The notes under the pieces are model-generated. The model did no database searches. It worked only from the letters and a program-made list of their open reading frames with translations, and had not been told where the DNA came from. A stretch of 64,000 nt of DNA, taken from positions 744,001 to 808,000 of the forward strand of contig NZ_FSRA01000001.1 of the NCBI RefSeq assembly GCF_900129465.1. Direction: 5' to 3'. Below, in pieces: positions 36,381 through 45,404 of the stretch (the stretch's first letter is position 1; every line of letters begins with the position of its first letter). Source of the stretch: Chitinophaga niabensis. GTDB taxonomy: Bacteria > Bacteroidota > Bacteroidia > Chitinophagales > Chitinophagaceae. Made by a program: the position numbers and the translations under genes.

Positions 36381-36408
36381 GAAAATTCAGCTAATAGTTA
36401 TAGAAAAC

Positions 36409-36439
36409 AAACAGGACGGCGCGCGGCCATCCTGTTTGA
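36409..36439 (-). terminator. Terminator hairpin after SusD
   Basis: On the minus strand an approximately 13-bp stem (CAAACAGGATGGC with GCCGTCCTGTTTG, one G-U pair) has a short GC-rich loop and is followed by TTTTCTAT. It lies just downstream of the SusD gene that ends at 36448 and before the thioredoxin gene, so it may only reduce read-through into that gene. Confidence 0.7.
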
Positions 36440-36447
36440 TGGATATG

Positions 36448-37884
36448 TTATTGTAAATATCCCGGGTTAGGGCTTAGGTTTGGATTTTGCAGAAGATCAC
36501 CTGGCGGAATGGGCCAGTATGCCATGTAAGGCTGCCAGGTAGTAGGTTTGGTGGGAGCCACTGTAGCCATCACGGCATCAATGGTCCCCGTCCGCTTCAG
36601 GTCAAAGAACCGGTGGCCGCATTCTGTAAATAGTTCGGTTTGTCTTTCCTTATTAATGGCGGTAAGGAGAGTGGCTTGCGTACCTGCTGGCAAACCCTGC
36701 AGGCCTGCGCGCAGCCGCACAACATTCAGATCGTCTACTGCATTATCTTTATTTTGCATGGCCCTTGCTTCTGCCCGGATCAGGTATTGCTCTGAAAGCC
36801 TTAACATGATCTGGTATTCTGCGTTGGTGGCGGAAGACTTGTATTTACCAGGGAAATAATAGACTGTTGCAGGGGTTGTGCCAGATGCTGCTACTGTAGA
36901 TGTACGCACCCAGTTGTTGAAACGCGCATCGCCAGGCTCAAAAGTATTGATCAGAAAGCTGCTTAACGATGCGTACACAAATGAAGACCCGGGAGTTTGC
37001 GGTGGTGTGATAATGGCAGGCATGCCGCCGTTGTAAAAAGCGTATTCATTAGTCACTTTCGGACTGTTGGTGGCCAGTGCCCAGATGGTTTCCTTACTGT
37101 TGGCGAGGAACACCTGGTTCAGTGGTAAGATACTGTAATCCGTGTTGCTGATAGTTGCCGTTGCCTGGGCTTCAGCGTTCACCCAGTCTTTTGCATACAG
37201 ATATGCCCTTGCCAGCATGGCTGTGGCCACAGCCTTATTAGGCCGGAACCGGTTAGAGGTGGTAAGACCATAACCATTTTTGTATTCGTTGCTTAAAAGC
37301 GATTGTGCCATTTTAAGATCAGCGATGATCTGTTTGTATACATCTGTTTCCGGAGAGCGGGATAATCTATTGTTGATGGCATAATCGTTAGTAAGCGCCA
37401 GCGGCACCGGACCATAGATATTCACCAGGTAATAGTAAAAATAGGCACGCAGGAAATAGCACTCACCCAGCCATTGGTCCTGGTAAACCAGGTTACCCTT
37501 ACTGGTGTTAATGCCGTCAATGGCTGTGTTCACCGTAAAGAGTTTTTTGTACAGGTCTGACCAGTTGCCGCTTTGCCCGCTTTGGATGGCGTTCTTGTAG
37601 AATACATCTGCAAAATTACCGGAAAGCAAACTGCGAAGTTCATCGGTGTATAAGCCAAGCGTATAACCGATGTTACCACTTGCAGAACCCTGAAAGGGTC
37701 CTGAATTATTCATTGTCAAATAAACTCCTGTGACAACCGTTGATGTGGTATTGTCACTGGAATATACATCTACAGCTGCGATGGTATTGGCTGGCAGCTG
37801 AGTGCCATCGAGATAGGATTCACAACTGCTTAATGCGATGCTGAGTGTAAGCAGGTATTTTGAAAAACTGAATATCTTCTTCAT
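36448..37884 (-). CDS. SusD/RagB outer-membrane lipoprotein
   Basis: 478 residues, lipoprotein signal SIALSSCESYLDG. SusD features include GECYFLRAYFYYYLVNIYG near residue 125, ATAMLARAYLYAKDWVNAEA, and the C-terminal MLRLSEQYLIRAEARAM and LNVVRLRAGL. It follows its SusC by 9 bases. Function as glycan or peptide lid; ligand unknown. Confidence 0.93.
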   Translation of the reverse strand: MKKIFSFSKYLLTLSIALSSCESYLDGTQLPANTIAAVDVYSSDNTTSTVVTGVYLTMNNSGPFQGSASGNIGYTLGLYTDELRSLLSGNFADVFYKNAIQSGQSGNWSDLYKKLFTVNTAIDGINTSKGNLVYQDQWLGECYFLRAYFYYYLVNIYGPVPLALTNDYAINNRLSRSPETDVYKQIIADLKMAQSLLSNEYKNGYGLTTSNRFRPNKAVATAMLARAYLYAKDWVNAEAQATATISNTDYSILPLNQVFLANSKETIWALATNSPKVTNEYAFYNGGMPAIITPPQTPGSSFVYASLSSFLINTFEPGDARFNNWVRTSTVAASGTTPATVYYFPGKYKSSATNAEYQIMLRLSEQYLIRAEARAMQNKDNAVDDLNVVRLRAGLQGLPAGTQATLLTAINKERQTELFTECGHRFFDLKRTGTIDAVMATVAPTKPTTWQPYMAYWPIPPGDLLQNPNLSPNPGYLQ

Positions 37885-37893
37885 GTGAGTGCA

Positions 37894-40800
37894 TTAAAGT
37901 GTTACATTGATTCCGCCGGTAAATACACGCAATGGGGGGATCACACCCGCGTTTAAGTTTTCAGGGTCCAGGCCCTCAAACTCAGATATGGTGAGCAGGT
38001 TTTGCCCCTGCACGTAAACAGACAGGTTTTTGAGATGCATTTTTTTACTGATCTCTGCAGGGAGATTGTAACGGATGCTCACATTCTGCAATCGTGCATA
38101 AGTTGCCCTGCTGTAGGCGCCGGTGCTATTCGTCAGCAGGTCCTGCCGGAAATAGCTGGTGAATTGTGTGGTCAGCTTAGGAATGTCTGTTACGTCCCCT
38201 GGCTTTTGCCAGCGGCGCAACCACATGGTAGAACCATTCAGGCCATATATTCCAAAAGGGAAAACGGTTTGGCCAAGGAAATTCTTGCCCATGCGGTTGG
38301 TGAAATTAAAAGAGAAATCCAGCGTCAGTTGTTTATAAGTAAAGCTATTTTGCAGCCCGCCAAAGTACTTCGGCGCCAGATCTATGAATTCGGTTTTATC
38401 TGCCTGCGTTAATCCGCCCGTAAAATCAGAAACATTGCCTTTAGCATCAGTGAAACTATAGTTCCCCGTTTGTGGGTTCACTCCGTTATATTTATAGAGT
38501 AGTATGCCGGTAACAGGTTTATTCAGTACATAGTTCGAATTCTGGTTGCTTTGGGTAGGTACCCTGAGCAGCTTGCTTTCAGGTAATGAAATATTGAACC
38601 TGGTAGACCAGGTGAAATCCTTTGTTTTGAAGTTAGTGGTGTTCAGGCTGATCTCCATACCGCTGGTGCGGATCAATGCATCTGAATTCAATGCATACCT
38701 GGTATAGCCGGTAACACTGGATAAGGGCTGCTCCAACAGTTGATTGCCTGCCCTGTTCTGGTAATAGCTAAGGTCCAATATGATCCGGTCTTTTAAAAAG
38801 CCCAGTTCAAGACCTGCTTCAGAATTAAAGTTACGTTCCCAGTTCAGCACCGGGTTGGGAAGTGAGTTAGGACCTAATCCCACCTTTCCATCATAGGTTC
38901 CGCCTATCACGCTATATGTTCCCAGGTACCGGAAATCGCCGATCGCATCACCACCCACAATGCCGCTGCTCACTCTTAACTTACCAAAGCTAAGCCATGG
39001 CAGATGATCGCTGATCAGCTTTTCCCCGCTGAAGATCCAGGCCAGTGCCGCAGAACCAAAATTTCCAATACGGCGGCCAGGACCGAATTTGGTGGAACCA
39101 TCCCGCCGGGTATTGATGTCGATAATATATTTATTGTCCCACACGAATTTTATAATACCGTACATACCAATCGAGCGGTATTCAGTTAGATTATAATTGG
39201 TGGTTACACTGGAACCGACAGAAGGATTGTTCAGCAAGGCATCCGTTGGGAATCCTGTACCGGTGATGTCGTCAAAATAGGTGATCCGGTTGTTGATCTC
39301 TCCACCCAGTTTAACGCTGAAATCGCCTTTCTTACCAATAAAAGTACTAAACTCACCATACGGTGAAATAGTGAAAGAGCGGGTGTTATACTGATGTAAG
39401 ATGCCCACGGTTTGTGTAGCAGCCTGTGTATTGCTGGGGTTGAATACAGAAGTGGGATAACCGATCAGTTCCTTTCCGCTGATGGTATTGTATCCGAAAA
39501 TACTGCGCAGCGTAATCTTTTTAATCGGCCGGTAGGTGAGGGTTGCATTAGCGAGGAGATTACTTGTGCGGTTCTCATACAGCCTGTTGGCGTTACTTGC
39601 CGTTCCGCTGCTGTTGAGGTCGCTTCCAATGGCTGCCCAGTTAATGCTCCCGTCTTTATTATAGGGTGGTGGTGCATTGGGTGGTGTAAGCGCGCTAACG
39701 GAGAAGTCATAGGGCACCATATCATTTTTGGAGGAGAGATAAGTGCCGGTTAAGGCCATGTTGAATTTGTTGTTAGCCGTGGACGTATTTAAAGCAAACC
39801 GAAGTGAGCCATCCCTGTTTGTTCCCCGGTGCCGTTGTATGTTACCCATATCCCGGATGCTTCCGCTGATCAGGTAAGTTACGTTCTGAGCACCTCCACT
39901 GTAAGAAAGATTGGCATTAGTGGTCACTGCAGCCTTACCCATAAATTCCTTTTGCCAATCGGTATAACGGTCAGCAGGCCATGTGCCGTTCAGATCATTA
40001 TCAGTCGGAGGTCCGGTAATATTATCATTCTTCAGCGCTTCCCGGCGAAGCATCAGGTACTGATCGGTATTGAGTAAAGAGGGAGTACGGCCATTGACAG
40101 ATACGCCGGTGTAAATATTTGCGTTAAAAGATTGCTGGGCTGCCTTTGATCTTTTGGTGGTGATGAGGATCACGCCATAAGCTCCGGAGGAGCCATAGAT
40201 GGCTGTTGCATCCACATCTTTGAGCACATCAATGCTTTCAATATCATTTGGATTGATGTAATTCAGGCCGCTGCCACCCTGCAGGAAATTTTGCGTACCA
40301 TATGAAGTATTGGTGGAAAGTGGCAAAGTACTGCCGGGATAACGTACGCCATCCACAATGATCATGGGTTGTGTAGCCCCGGTGAACAGGTTGGCGGAGC
40401 CACGCATTCTCACAGTAAAAGCTCCCCCGGGCTGGCCGGTAACCTGCTGGATGAACAAACCAGGCACCTTGCCTTGCAATGCTTCCAGTACATTATTTAC
40501 AGGATTCTTTTCAATGTCTTTAGAGGTAATAGTAGTAATGTTGCCGGCATTGAACCGTTTTGTGGTTGTGCCATAGGCTGTCACCTGCACTTCGTCCAAT
40601 GGGGAAGTGCTTGCCGCCAGGTGGATACTGAGAGAAGAAGGATTGCCGGAGACCAGTTTGGAGGGACTGTCTTCTTTGGCAAGCTGGAAATTTCCGTTCA
40701 CAAACCGGAGACTAAGCGGGGCAAACCCAACAGCGGAAATCTTAAGAACATCTCCCTCATTAGCATTAATAGAAAATGAACCGTTAGCGGCAGAAGTAGT

Positions 40801-41307
40801 TCCTTTATTTGTTCCCTGTATTATGATATTTACACCCGGCAAAGGCTGACCGGTGACAGAACGAATAATGCCATGCACAGGGATGAATGCAGGGATGGAA
40901 CTTTCAGCGGCCGGAGTAGGTTGTTTAACCGGCATCGCAGAGCGTTTCCGGGAAACAAGGATAGTTTTGCCTTCAATTACAAATTCCACAGGCTGATCTT
41001 TAAAGACCGTTTCTAACAGGTCCCGCAAGGGCAGATCACGGACAGAGAGAGACACCGGCCTGGTATCAGCAAGCACTCCTTTCTGATTAAACAGCACATA
41101 GCCGGTTTGTTTTTTAATGGCAGTAAAAACTTGTTTTAAACTTAAGTCCCTGCCGGAAATAGTAACATTCTGCGCCCTGACGGCAGCATGAGCATGAATA
41201 AAAGCAATGGTTAATAAAAAGACAGTTAATCGCATAACCCTCATGATTTTGGTAAGCGTACGCCATTCCCCCGGGCGCATAGGTGCCCAATAGCATTTTT
41301 TTTGCAT
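37894..41307 (-). CDS. SusC/RagA TonB-dependent transporter with STN domain
   Basis: 1137 residues. The start MQKKCYW with a basic stretch before the hydrophobic signal (MRLTVFLLTIAFIHAHAA) resembles other Chitinophagaceae SusC proteins, so I keep the long start; an ATG at 41244 is the alternative. The STN domain (about 47-120, DLSLKQVFTAIKKQTGYVLF) is followed by a carboxypeptidase-D-like domain (GIIRSVTGQPLPGVNIII), the plug (EVQVTAYGTTTKRFNAGN, PMIIVDGVRYPG, IESIDVLKDVDATAIYGS) and the barrel ending FTGGINVTL. The FecR/sigma pair just upstream should respond to it. Confidence 0.93.
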   Translation of the reverse strand: MQKKCYWAPMRPGEWRTLTKIMRVMRLTVFLLTIAFIHAHAAVRAQNVTISGRDLSLKQVFTAIKKQTGYVLFNQKGVLADTRPVSLSVRDLPLRDLLETVFKDQPVEFVIEGKTILVSRKRSAMPVKQPTPAAESSIPAFIPVHGIIRSVTGQPLPGVNIIIQGTNKGTTSAANGSFSINANEGDVLKISAVGFAPLSLRFVNGNFQLAKEDSPSKLVSGNPSSLSIHLAASTSPLDEVQVTAYGTTTKRFNAGNITTITSKDIEKNPVNNVLEALQGKVPGLFIQQVTGQPGGAFTVRMRGSANLFTGATQPMIIVDGVRYPGSTLPLSTNTSYGTQNFLQGGSGLNYINPNDIESIDVLKDVDATAIYGSSGAYGVILITTKRSKAAQQSFNANIYTGVSVNGRTPSLLNTDQYLMLRREALKNDNITGPPTDNDLNGTWPADRYTDWQKEFMGKAAVTTNANLSYSGGAQNVTYLISGSIRDMGNIQRHRGTNRDGSLRFALNTSTANNKFNMALTGTYLSSKNDMVPYDFSVSALTPPNAPPPYNKDGSINWAAIGSDLNSSGTASNANRLYENRTSNLLANATLTYRPIKKITLRSIFGYNTISGKELIGYPTSVFNPSNTQAATQTVGILHQYNTRSFTISPYGEFSTFIGKKGDFSVKLGGEINNRITYFDDITGTGFPTDALLNNPSVGSSVTTNYNLTEYRSIGMYGIIKFVWDNKYIIDINTRRDGSTKFGPGRRIGNFGSAALAWIFSGEKLISDHLPWLSFGKLRVSSGIVGGDAIGDFRYLGTYSVIGGTYDGKVGLGPNSLPNPVLNWERNFNSEAGLELGFLKDRIILDLSYYQNRAGNQLLEQPLSSVTGYTRYALNSDALIRTSGMEISLNTTNFKTKDFTWSTRFNISLPESKLLRVPTQSNQNSNYVLNKPVTGILLYKYNGVNPQTGNYSFTDAKGNVSDFTGGLTQADKTEFIDLAPKYFGGLQNSFTYKQLTLDFSFNFTNRMGKNFLGQTVFPFGIYGLNGSTMWLRRWQKPGDVTDIPKLTTQFTSYFRQDLLTNSTGAYSRATYARLQNVSIRYNLPAEISKKMHLKNLSVYVQGQNLLTISEFEGLDPENLNAGVIPPLRVFTGGINVTL

Positions 41308-41404
41308 AAATTGCAGCAGATTTGGTTGTTAATAAATTGGTTGTAAGACCGTTTTTGATCAATTGGATCTATGTACCGTTGCAGCTAGTCCCTGTAACGG
41401 TTTT

Positions 41405-42568
41405 TTATTCATATACTATTAATTTTCTACCCTCTATACGAAAATGCAGTTCTGTTTTTCCGAGCATTACCAATAAACCATTTAACGAAACGTCCTTAGT
41501 CATTTCCCCTTCAAATTCAATATCAGGAATGCCTTTTTCATACACTACTTCAATATCATACCAACGTTCCAACTGGCGCATGATCTCAGCGAGAGAAGTT
41601 CCTTCGAAGTGGAACAAGCCATTCTTCCAGGCGATGACTTTATCTATATTGGCATTTTCAATGACTTTTATACCGGATGCACCTGTTATTTGTGCCTGCT
41701 GGCCGGGTTGAAGGATCACATTCCCTGATGTTGTTCCATATTGTGCAACACGCACAGATCCTTCCAGCAATGTGGTAGCAATGGCATTCTCATTTTTATA
41801 GGCATTCACGTTAAAATGTGTGCCCAGTACCTGGATCCCGGCTTTATTGTTTACGCTCACCATAAATGGCATTTGCGCGTTCTTCGCTACTTCAAAATAA
41901 GCTTCGCCGGTAATTTCCACTTCCCTTTCCTTACCGGCAAATGCCGTAGGGTACCGGAGCGAACTGGCTGCATTTAACCATACCCGTGTTCCATCCGGAA
42001 GGGTCACCTGGAATTGCCTGCCTTTAGGAGTCGATATCGTATTAAATACAATCTCTCCCGATGCGTTTTCAGCAGGATCATAGGCAAGTTGGCCATTCAT
42101 TAATACGATACTGGCACCGTTCTGTTTAGCAACCACCCCATTGCCCAGGCTGTCCAGCACTACCTGGGAGCCATCAGCCAGTGTGAGAATGGCGCCTTGT
42201 TTGCCAGGTGATATCACCGTGGCTATAGCAGGCTGGGGCATATTTTTCTTTTGGGTAGTCCGGAAGTAAGCACCTGCAGCAAGCAGCAGGATGATGGAAG
42301 CTGCAGCCCAGCTCAGTCTTCTGCGGGGCAGGAAGCGAATGCGGTGTTGCACCCTGTCGCTGTTGAGGGATCGCTCCAGCAACGGCAACAGATCTTTATC
42401 CTGGGCGATATTCATGTCCAGTTCGCCTGCCATTTCTTCAAAAGCAGTCTGGAACGCCTCCTGGTGTTCCGGATCATGTAACAGATGCTGAAATTCTGCC
42501 TGCTCTGTTTCAGTAAGGCTTTTTTTCAGATATTGCCCGGCCAGGTAGTATATACGTGTATTATCCAT
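41405..42568 (-). CDS. FecR-family anti-sigma factor
   Basis: 387 residues. One membrane helix near 82-100 (RLSWAAASIILLLAAGAYF), a FecR domain (ISTPKGRQFQVTLPDGTRVWL, GEAYFEVAKNAQMPFMV) and a C-terminal DUF4974 domain (FEGTSLAEIMRQLERWYDIE). It pairs with the sigma factor 46 bases upstream and the STN-bearing SusC 97 bases downstream. Confidence 0.93.
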   Translation of the reverse strand: MDNTRIYYLAGQYLKKSLTETEQAEFQHLLHDPEHQEAFQTAFEEMAGELDMNIAQDKDLLPLLERSLNSDRVQHRIRFLPRRRLSWAAASIILLLAAGAYFRTTQKKNMPQPAIATVISPGKQGAILTLADGSQVVLDSLGNGVVAKQNGASIVLMNGQLAYDPAENASGEIVFNTISTPKGRQFQVTLPDGTRVWLNAASSLRYPTAFAGKEREVEITGEAYFEVAKNAQMPFMVSVNNKAGIQVLGTHFNVNAYKNENAIATTLLEGSVRVAQYGTTSGNVILQPGQQAQITGASGIKVIENANIDKVIAWKNGLFHFEGTSLAEIMRQLERWYDIEVVYEKGIPDIEFEGEMTKDVSLNGLLVMLGKTELHFRIEGRKLIVYE

Positions 42569-42614
42569 GCTCTGTTAATAAGATGCGGGAGAAAATGAGT
42601 TGTCACTATCGTTT

Positions 42615-43199
42615 CTAAAAAAACAATAAAAATATAATTGCCGGTAACTGCAGGGAGTCCGGCAGAAAGCTGCGGATGGTGGAAAGGGCGGCGCTGATGG
42701 CATTGCGTACATATCCGTCTGAAAGACCAAGTTGAGCGGCTATTTCTTTCGTGGCCATGCCTTTTCCCCTGCTTAATTCATAAATGGCCCTGCGCTGGGA
42801 GGGCATAACCTCCAGGGCCTGCTTCACTGCAAGTTGTATTTCTTTGACTGAAATGGCGTGCAGGGCATGGTTAAAACTTGTGCCCTCCGGTTCAAGACTT
42901 TCCAGTTTACTATTGTATAGCGAAGTTTTACGGAGATATTGTAAGCACTCATGAATGGTGATCTTCCTCAGCCAGGCGCCGGGATGCTGTACCTCTTTTA
43001 ACCGGTCCCTGTTCAACCATAGTTTTATGAAAACTTCCTGCATCACCTCCTGTTTTGCCGGTCCGCTATGAAGCATCCGCAAAGCAATTGTAGCTAAAGG
43101 CGTGGAGTATAGATTAAATAAGGTGGCAAAAGCTGTTTCGTTTCCCTCAGCAATACGCAAAAACAAATCCTTTTCACTATATGGTTGGTTAGATGACAA
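42615..43199 (-). CDS. ECF RNA polymerase sigma factor
   Basis: 194 residues. Region 2 includes FATLFNLYSTPLATIALRML and KQEVMQEVFIKLWLNRD. Region 4 includes MPSQRRAIYELSRGKGMATKEI and AAQLGLSDGYVRNAISAALS. It ends in a hydrophobic tail (LQLPAIIFLLFF), as does the other ECF factor in this window. It should drive the SusC/SusD operon that runs down to 36448. I could not find a clear promoter in the 60 bases upstream. Confidence 0.92.
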   Translation of the reverse strand: MSSNQPYSEKDLFLRIAEGNETAFATLFNLYSTPLATIALRMLHSGPAKQEVMQEVFIKLWLNRDRLKEVQHPGAWLRKITIHECLQYLRKTSLYNSKLESLEPEGTSFNHALHAISVKEIQLAVKQALEVMPSQRRAIYELSRGKGMATKEIAAQLGLSDGYVRNAISAALSTIRSFLPDSLQLPAIIFLLFF

Positions 43200-43264
43200 T
43201 TATCTATAATTAGAAGATTATTCTGCGCAAACTATGGCAAAATTCCATAAGTAGGTAATTAAAA

Positions 43265-43297
43265 AAGGGTTTAGCAGCATTCCGCCACTAAACCCTT
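43265..43297 (-). terminator. Terminator of the SusCD-metallohydrolase operon
   Basis: A perfect 10-bp inverted repeat (AAGGGTTTAG and CTAAACCCTT) with a 13-base loop. On the minus strand the stem is followed by TTTTTT. It lies 19 bases after the stop of the last gene of the operon (43316). Confidence 0.88.
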
Positions 43298-43315
43298 CTT
43301 ATTAGAAAAAGATCT

Positions 43316-44377
43316 TTAGTCCTTCACAAAGGTTATATCCTTCACTGATCCGTCATTATTATTAACCGTCATGGTTACCAAAACAGTTCCGGATGGAGCG
43401 GTAAGCGGGTTGCCATTGAAAAAGCTTTTCACTGTTACGATCTTAGCAGATTTTAATACATCCGGCATCACTGCAGTACCAACTCCGTTTGCGGCAAAAC
43501 CATAACCTTTTTTAGCATTAAAAGACTGGTTGAACGCCCTGTAGAAGAAATCGAGCCCGGACCTGAATCCAGCAGGAGTTGGAATGGCCGTTCCGTCTAC
43601 TCTCAGGGAAACCAGTGCTTTTGACGGGTTCACTCTCATGAGGATGTTAGAGCCGTCCCTAAAGTTAACCGGTGTTTCGAGCGTTTTGTACAAGGTGGAT
43701 TTTTTATTCGCATTGTTGGCATAATATCCATCTAATATTACAGTATCCGGTACAGCCCTCATTACCCTGAAATCAAAATCCAGCGCGCCGTTCTCCTTTA
43801 AAAGGGACAGCAGGAAACTGTTATGAAAAGTAAGGCTCAGTTGCACGGGACCATTCATATCAAATGCACCATCTGTTTCTTCTACATATATGCCCTGAGA
43901 ATTAAAGCCCGGATAATTGGGTAATAAAGCCAGGGTCCTGTTTTTGAAAGTGATGTTGGCCGGGTTTTCCAGTATATCTCTCAGCTGATTATCAGGGTAA
44001 GGGGCAAAAGTATTGATCAGAGACAGTGCCTGGGAAGATTCTGCAGGTGTTAAGGTTCCGGAAGCCCGTAACTTTTGCAGATCTGCTACAATTCCGTCCG
44101 CGAATATAGAATAGATATTGGCGGTAGAATCTTTAAAGAACTGGAGCAATATGCTTGGAAATGTATTGCCCGTGAGGCTGCTGGGCATTTCCCAGGCCCA
44201 AAGCGCATCCTCATTATCCGTCAGTACCTTGAACGCGGCCACTTTATCTTTTTCGAAAGTATTGCCATCCGCCGGTTTGGTGTAGTCCAGCTTTTTCTGG
44301 CAGGAGAAGGAGACCGTGGCCATTACAGCCAGGGCTATCACTGCCGGTTTATGTAGTATTTTGATAAGTCTGTTCAT
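43316..44377 (-). CDS. Lipoprotein of unknown family in a SusCD locus
   Basis: About 353 residues from the ATG at 44377; the frame is open 12 codons further, but this start gives a proper lipoprotein signal (AVIALAVMATVSFSCQKK). I do not recognise the family. The mature protein looks beta-rich in the C-terminal half (VQLSLTFHNSFLLSLLKENG, LDFDFRVMRAVPDTVIL) and ends with VLVTMTVNNNDGSVKDITFV. It follows the metallohydrolase gene by 45 bases (9 from the longer frame) and closes the operon. In similar loci this place is taken by surface glycan- or peptide-binding lipoproteins, such as DUF4302 proteins, but I could not match that family with confidence. Confidence 0.75.
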   Translation of the reverse strand: MNRLIKILHKPAVIALAVMATVSFSCQKKLDYTKPADGNTFEKDKVAAFKVLTDNEDALWAWEMPSSLTGNTFPSILLQFFKDSTANIYSIFADGIVADLQKLRASGTLTPAESSQALSLINTFAPYPDNQLRDILENPANITFKNRTLALLPNYPGFNSQGIYVEETDGAFDMNGPVQLSLTFHNSFLLSLLKENGALDFDFRVMRAVPDTVILDGYYANNANKKSTLYKTLETPVNFRDGSNILMRVNPSKALVSLRVDGTAIPTPAGFRSGLDFFYRAFNQSFNAKKGYGFAANGVGTAVMPDVLKSAKIVTVKSFFNGNPLTAPSGTVLVTMTVNNNDGSVKDITFVKD

Positions 44378-44422
44378 AAAGAATAAATGATAGATTTTGA
44401 AATAGTTGAACAATAGTCTCTA

Positions 44423-45376
44423 CTATTCATATTTTCTTTTCAATGCAATCAAACGGTCCCTTACGGATTGTTTGGTAAGATAATTCCTCAGTGACGTGAT
44501 AGGAATGCCAAGGTCAGTAAAGTACTTTGTTACCAGCTGGTGTTTAGCCCTGGTGGTATCGTTCCTCATGTAAGTTGTTTGCATTTCCGCGTCCGATTTC
44601 CAGATGATGGTCTGTACGTACGTGGCAAAATCTTCATGTTCATTCTGCATGCCATAAGGGATATAGAATCCTTTGGAAATAGCGGTGGCCAATGAAACCC
44701 TGAGGTATTGGTTAGAACCCCGCAGGTATTCTACCTTAGATGGTTTTTCAAACCCTACAGGGATCTGGTGTTTGCTGTCCAGGTAATGGGTGTACTCATG
44801 GTAAATGAACCCGATCAGGCCTGCATCGTTCGGAAAGCTGGATGGCGCGGCATCATAGATAGCTTTCATATAATCCGCATCCGCAGTAGGTCCTGTAGCC
44901 CGGATCACTTCTCCAAAAGGAGTAAGCCCTCCCAGGGTGAGCCTGTTGGGTTGGATATTACCAGCCTGGCCGGCGGTAGATTCTCCGAAGTCTTCAGACC
45001 CTCCATAGTTGAGGCCGTTTCCTATCAGCAGGATCCTTACCGGTGTTTCCGTTTTGGATGTGAGGCGTGGGCCTGATACAGAGTCCATGGCTTTAAAGAA
45101 AAGCTCCTCCAGCAACTCAAGATAGGGGAGTACATCTTCTGCATTGGCAGGGTTGGCCACAACATCCGGCGCGTAGGCAAAGCGGTTCCATTTGTATTCA
45201 ATGATCACACCATATTTATCGAAGATCTCTTTCTGTTTTGCTCCCAGTGGGGTCCGCGTATCAAATACAGGTGGCGGGTCCACTTCTGCGGTAAGCGCGG
45301 CTTCCTTTTTCCTACAGGCTATCAGCCCTATAACCAGGCAGATCAGGATCAGAGCAGGAATTTTATAGTTATTCAT
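44423..45376 (-). CDS. Putative zinc metallohydrolase lipoprotein associated with SusCD
   Basis: About 317 residues from the ATG at 45376, chosen because it gives the signal LILICLVIGLIACRKK with a lipobox Cys. The hallmark is HExxH in FIYHEYTHYLDS (H193, E194, H197), followed about 45 residues later by the acidic stretch NEHEDFATYVQTII that may supply a third zinc ligand. This fits the substrate import-associated zinc metallohydrolase lipoproteins (TIGR04549) found after SusC/SusD. It probably cuts a peptide or amide on the cell surface, so the locus may import a protein- or peptide-derived substrate. Confidence 0.8.
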   Translation of the reverse strand: MNNYKIPALILICLVIGLIACRKKEAALTAEVDPPPVFDTRTPLGAKQKEIFDKYGVIIEYKWNRFAYAPDVVANPANAEDVLPYLELLEELFFKAMDSVSGPRLTSKTETPVRILLIGNGLNYGGSEDFGESTAGQAGNIQPNRLTLGGLTPFGEVIRATGPTADADYMKAIYDAAPSSFPNDAGLIGFIYHEYTHYLDSKHQIPVGFEKPSKVEYLRGSNQYLRVSLATAISKGFYIPYGMQNEHEDFATYVQTIIWKSDAEMQTTYMRNDTTRAKHQLVTKYFTDLGIPITSLRNYLTKQSVRDRLIALKRKYE

Positions 45377-45404
45377 CGTAAAGCAATTTAAGTTCATTGA
45401 ATGA

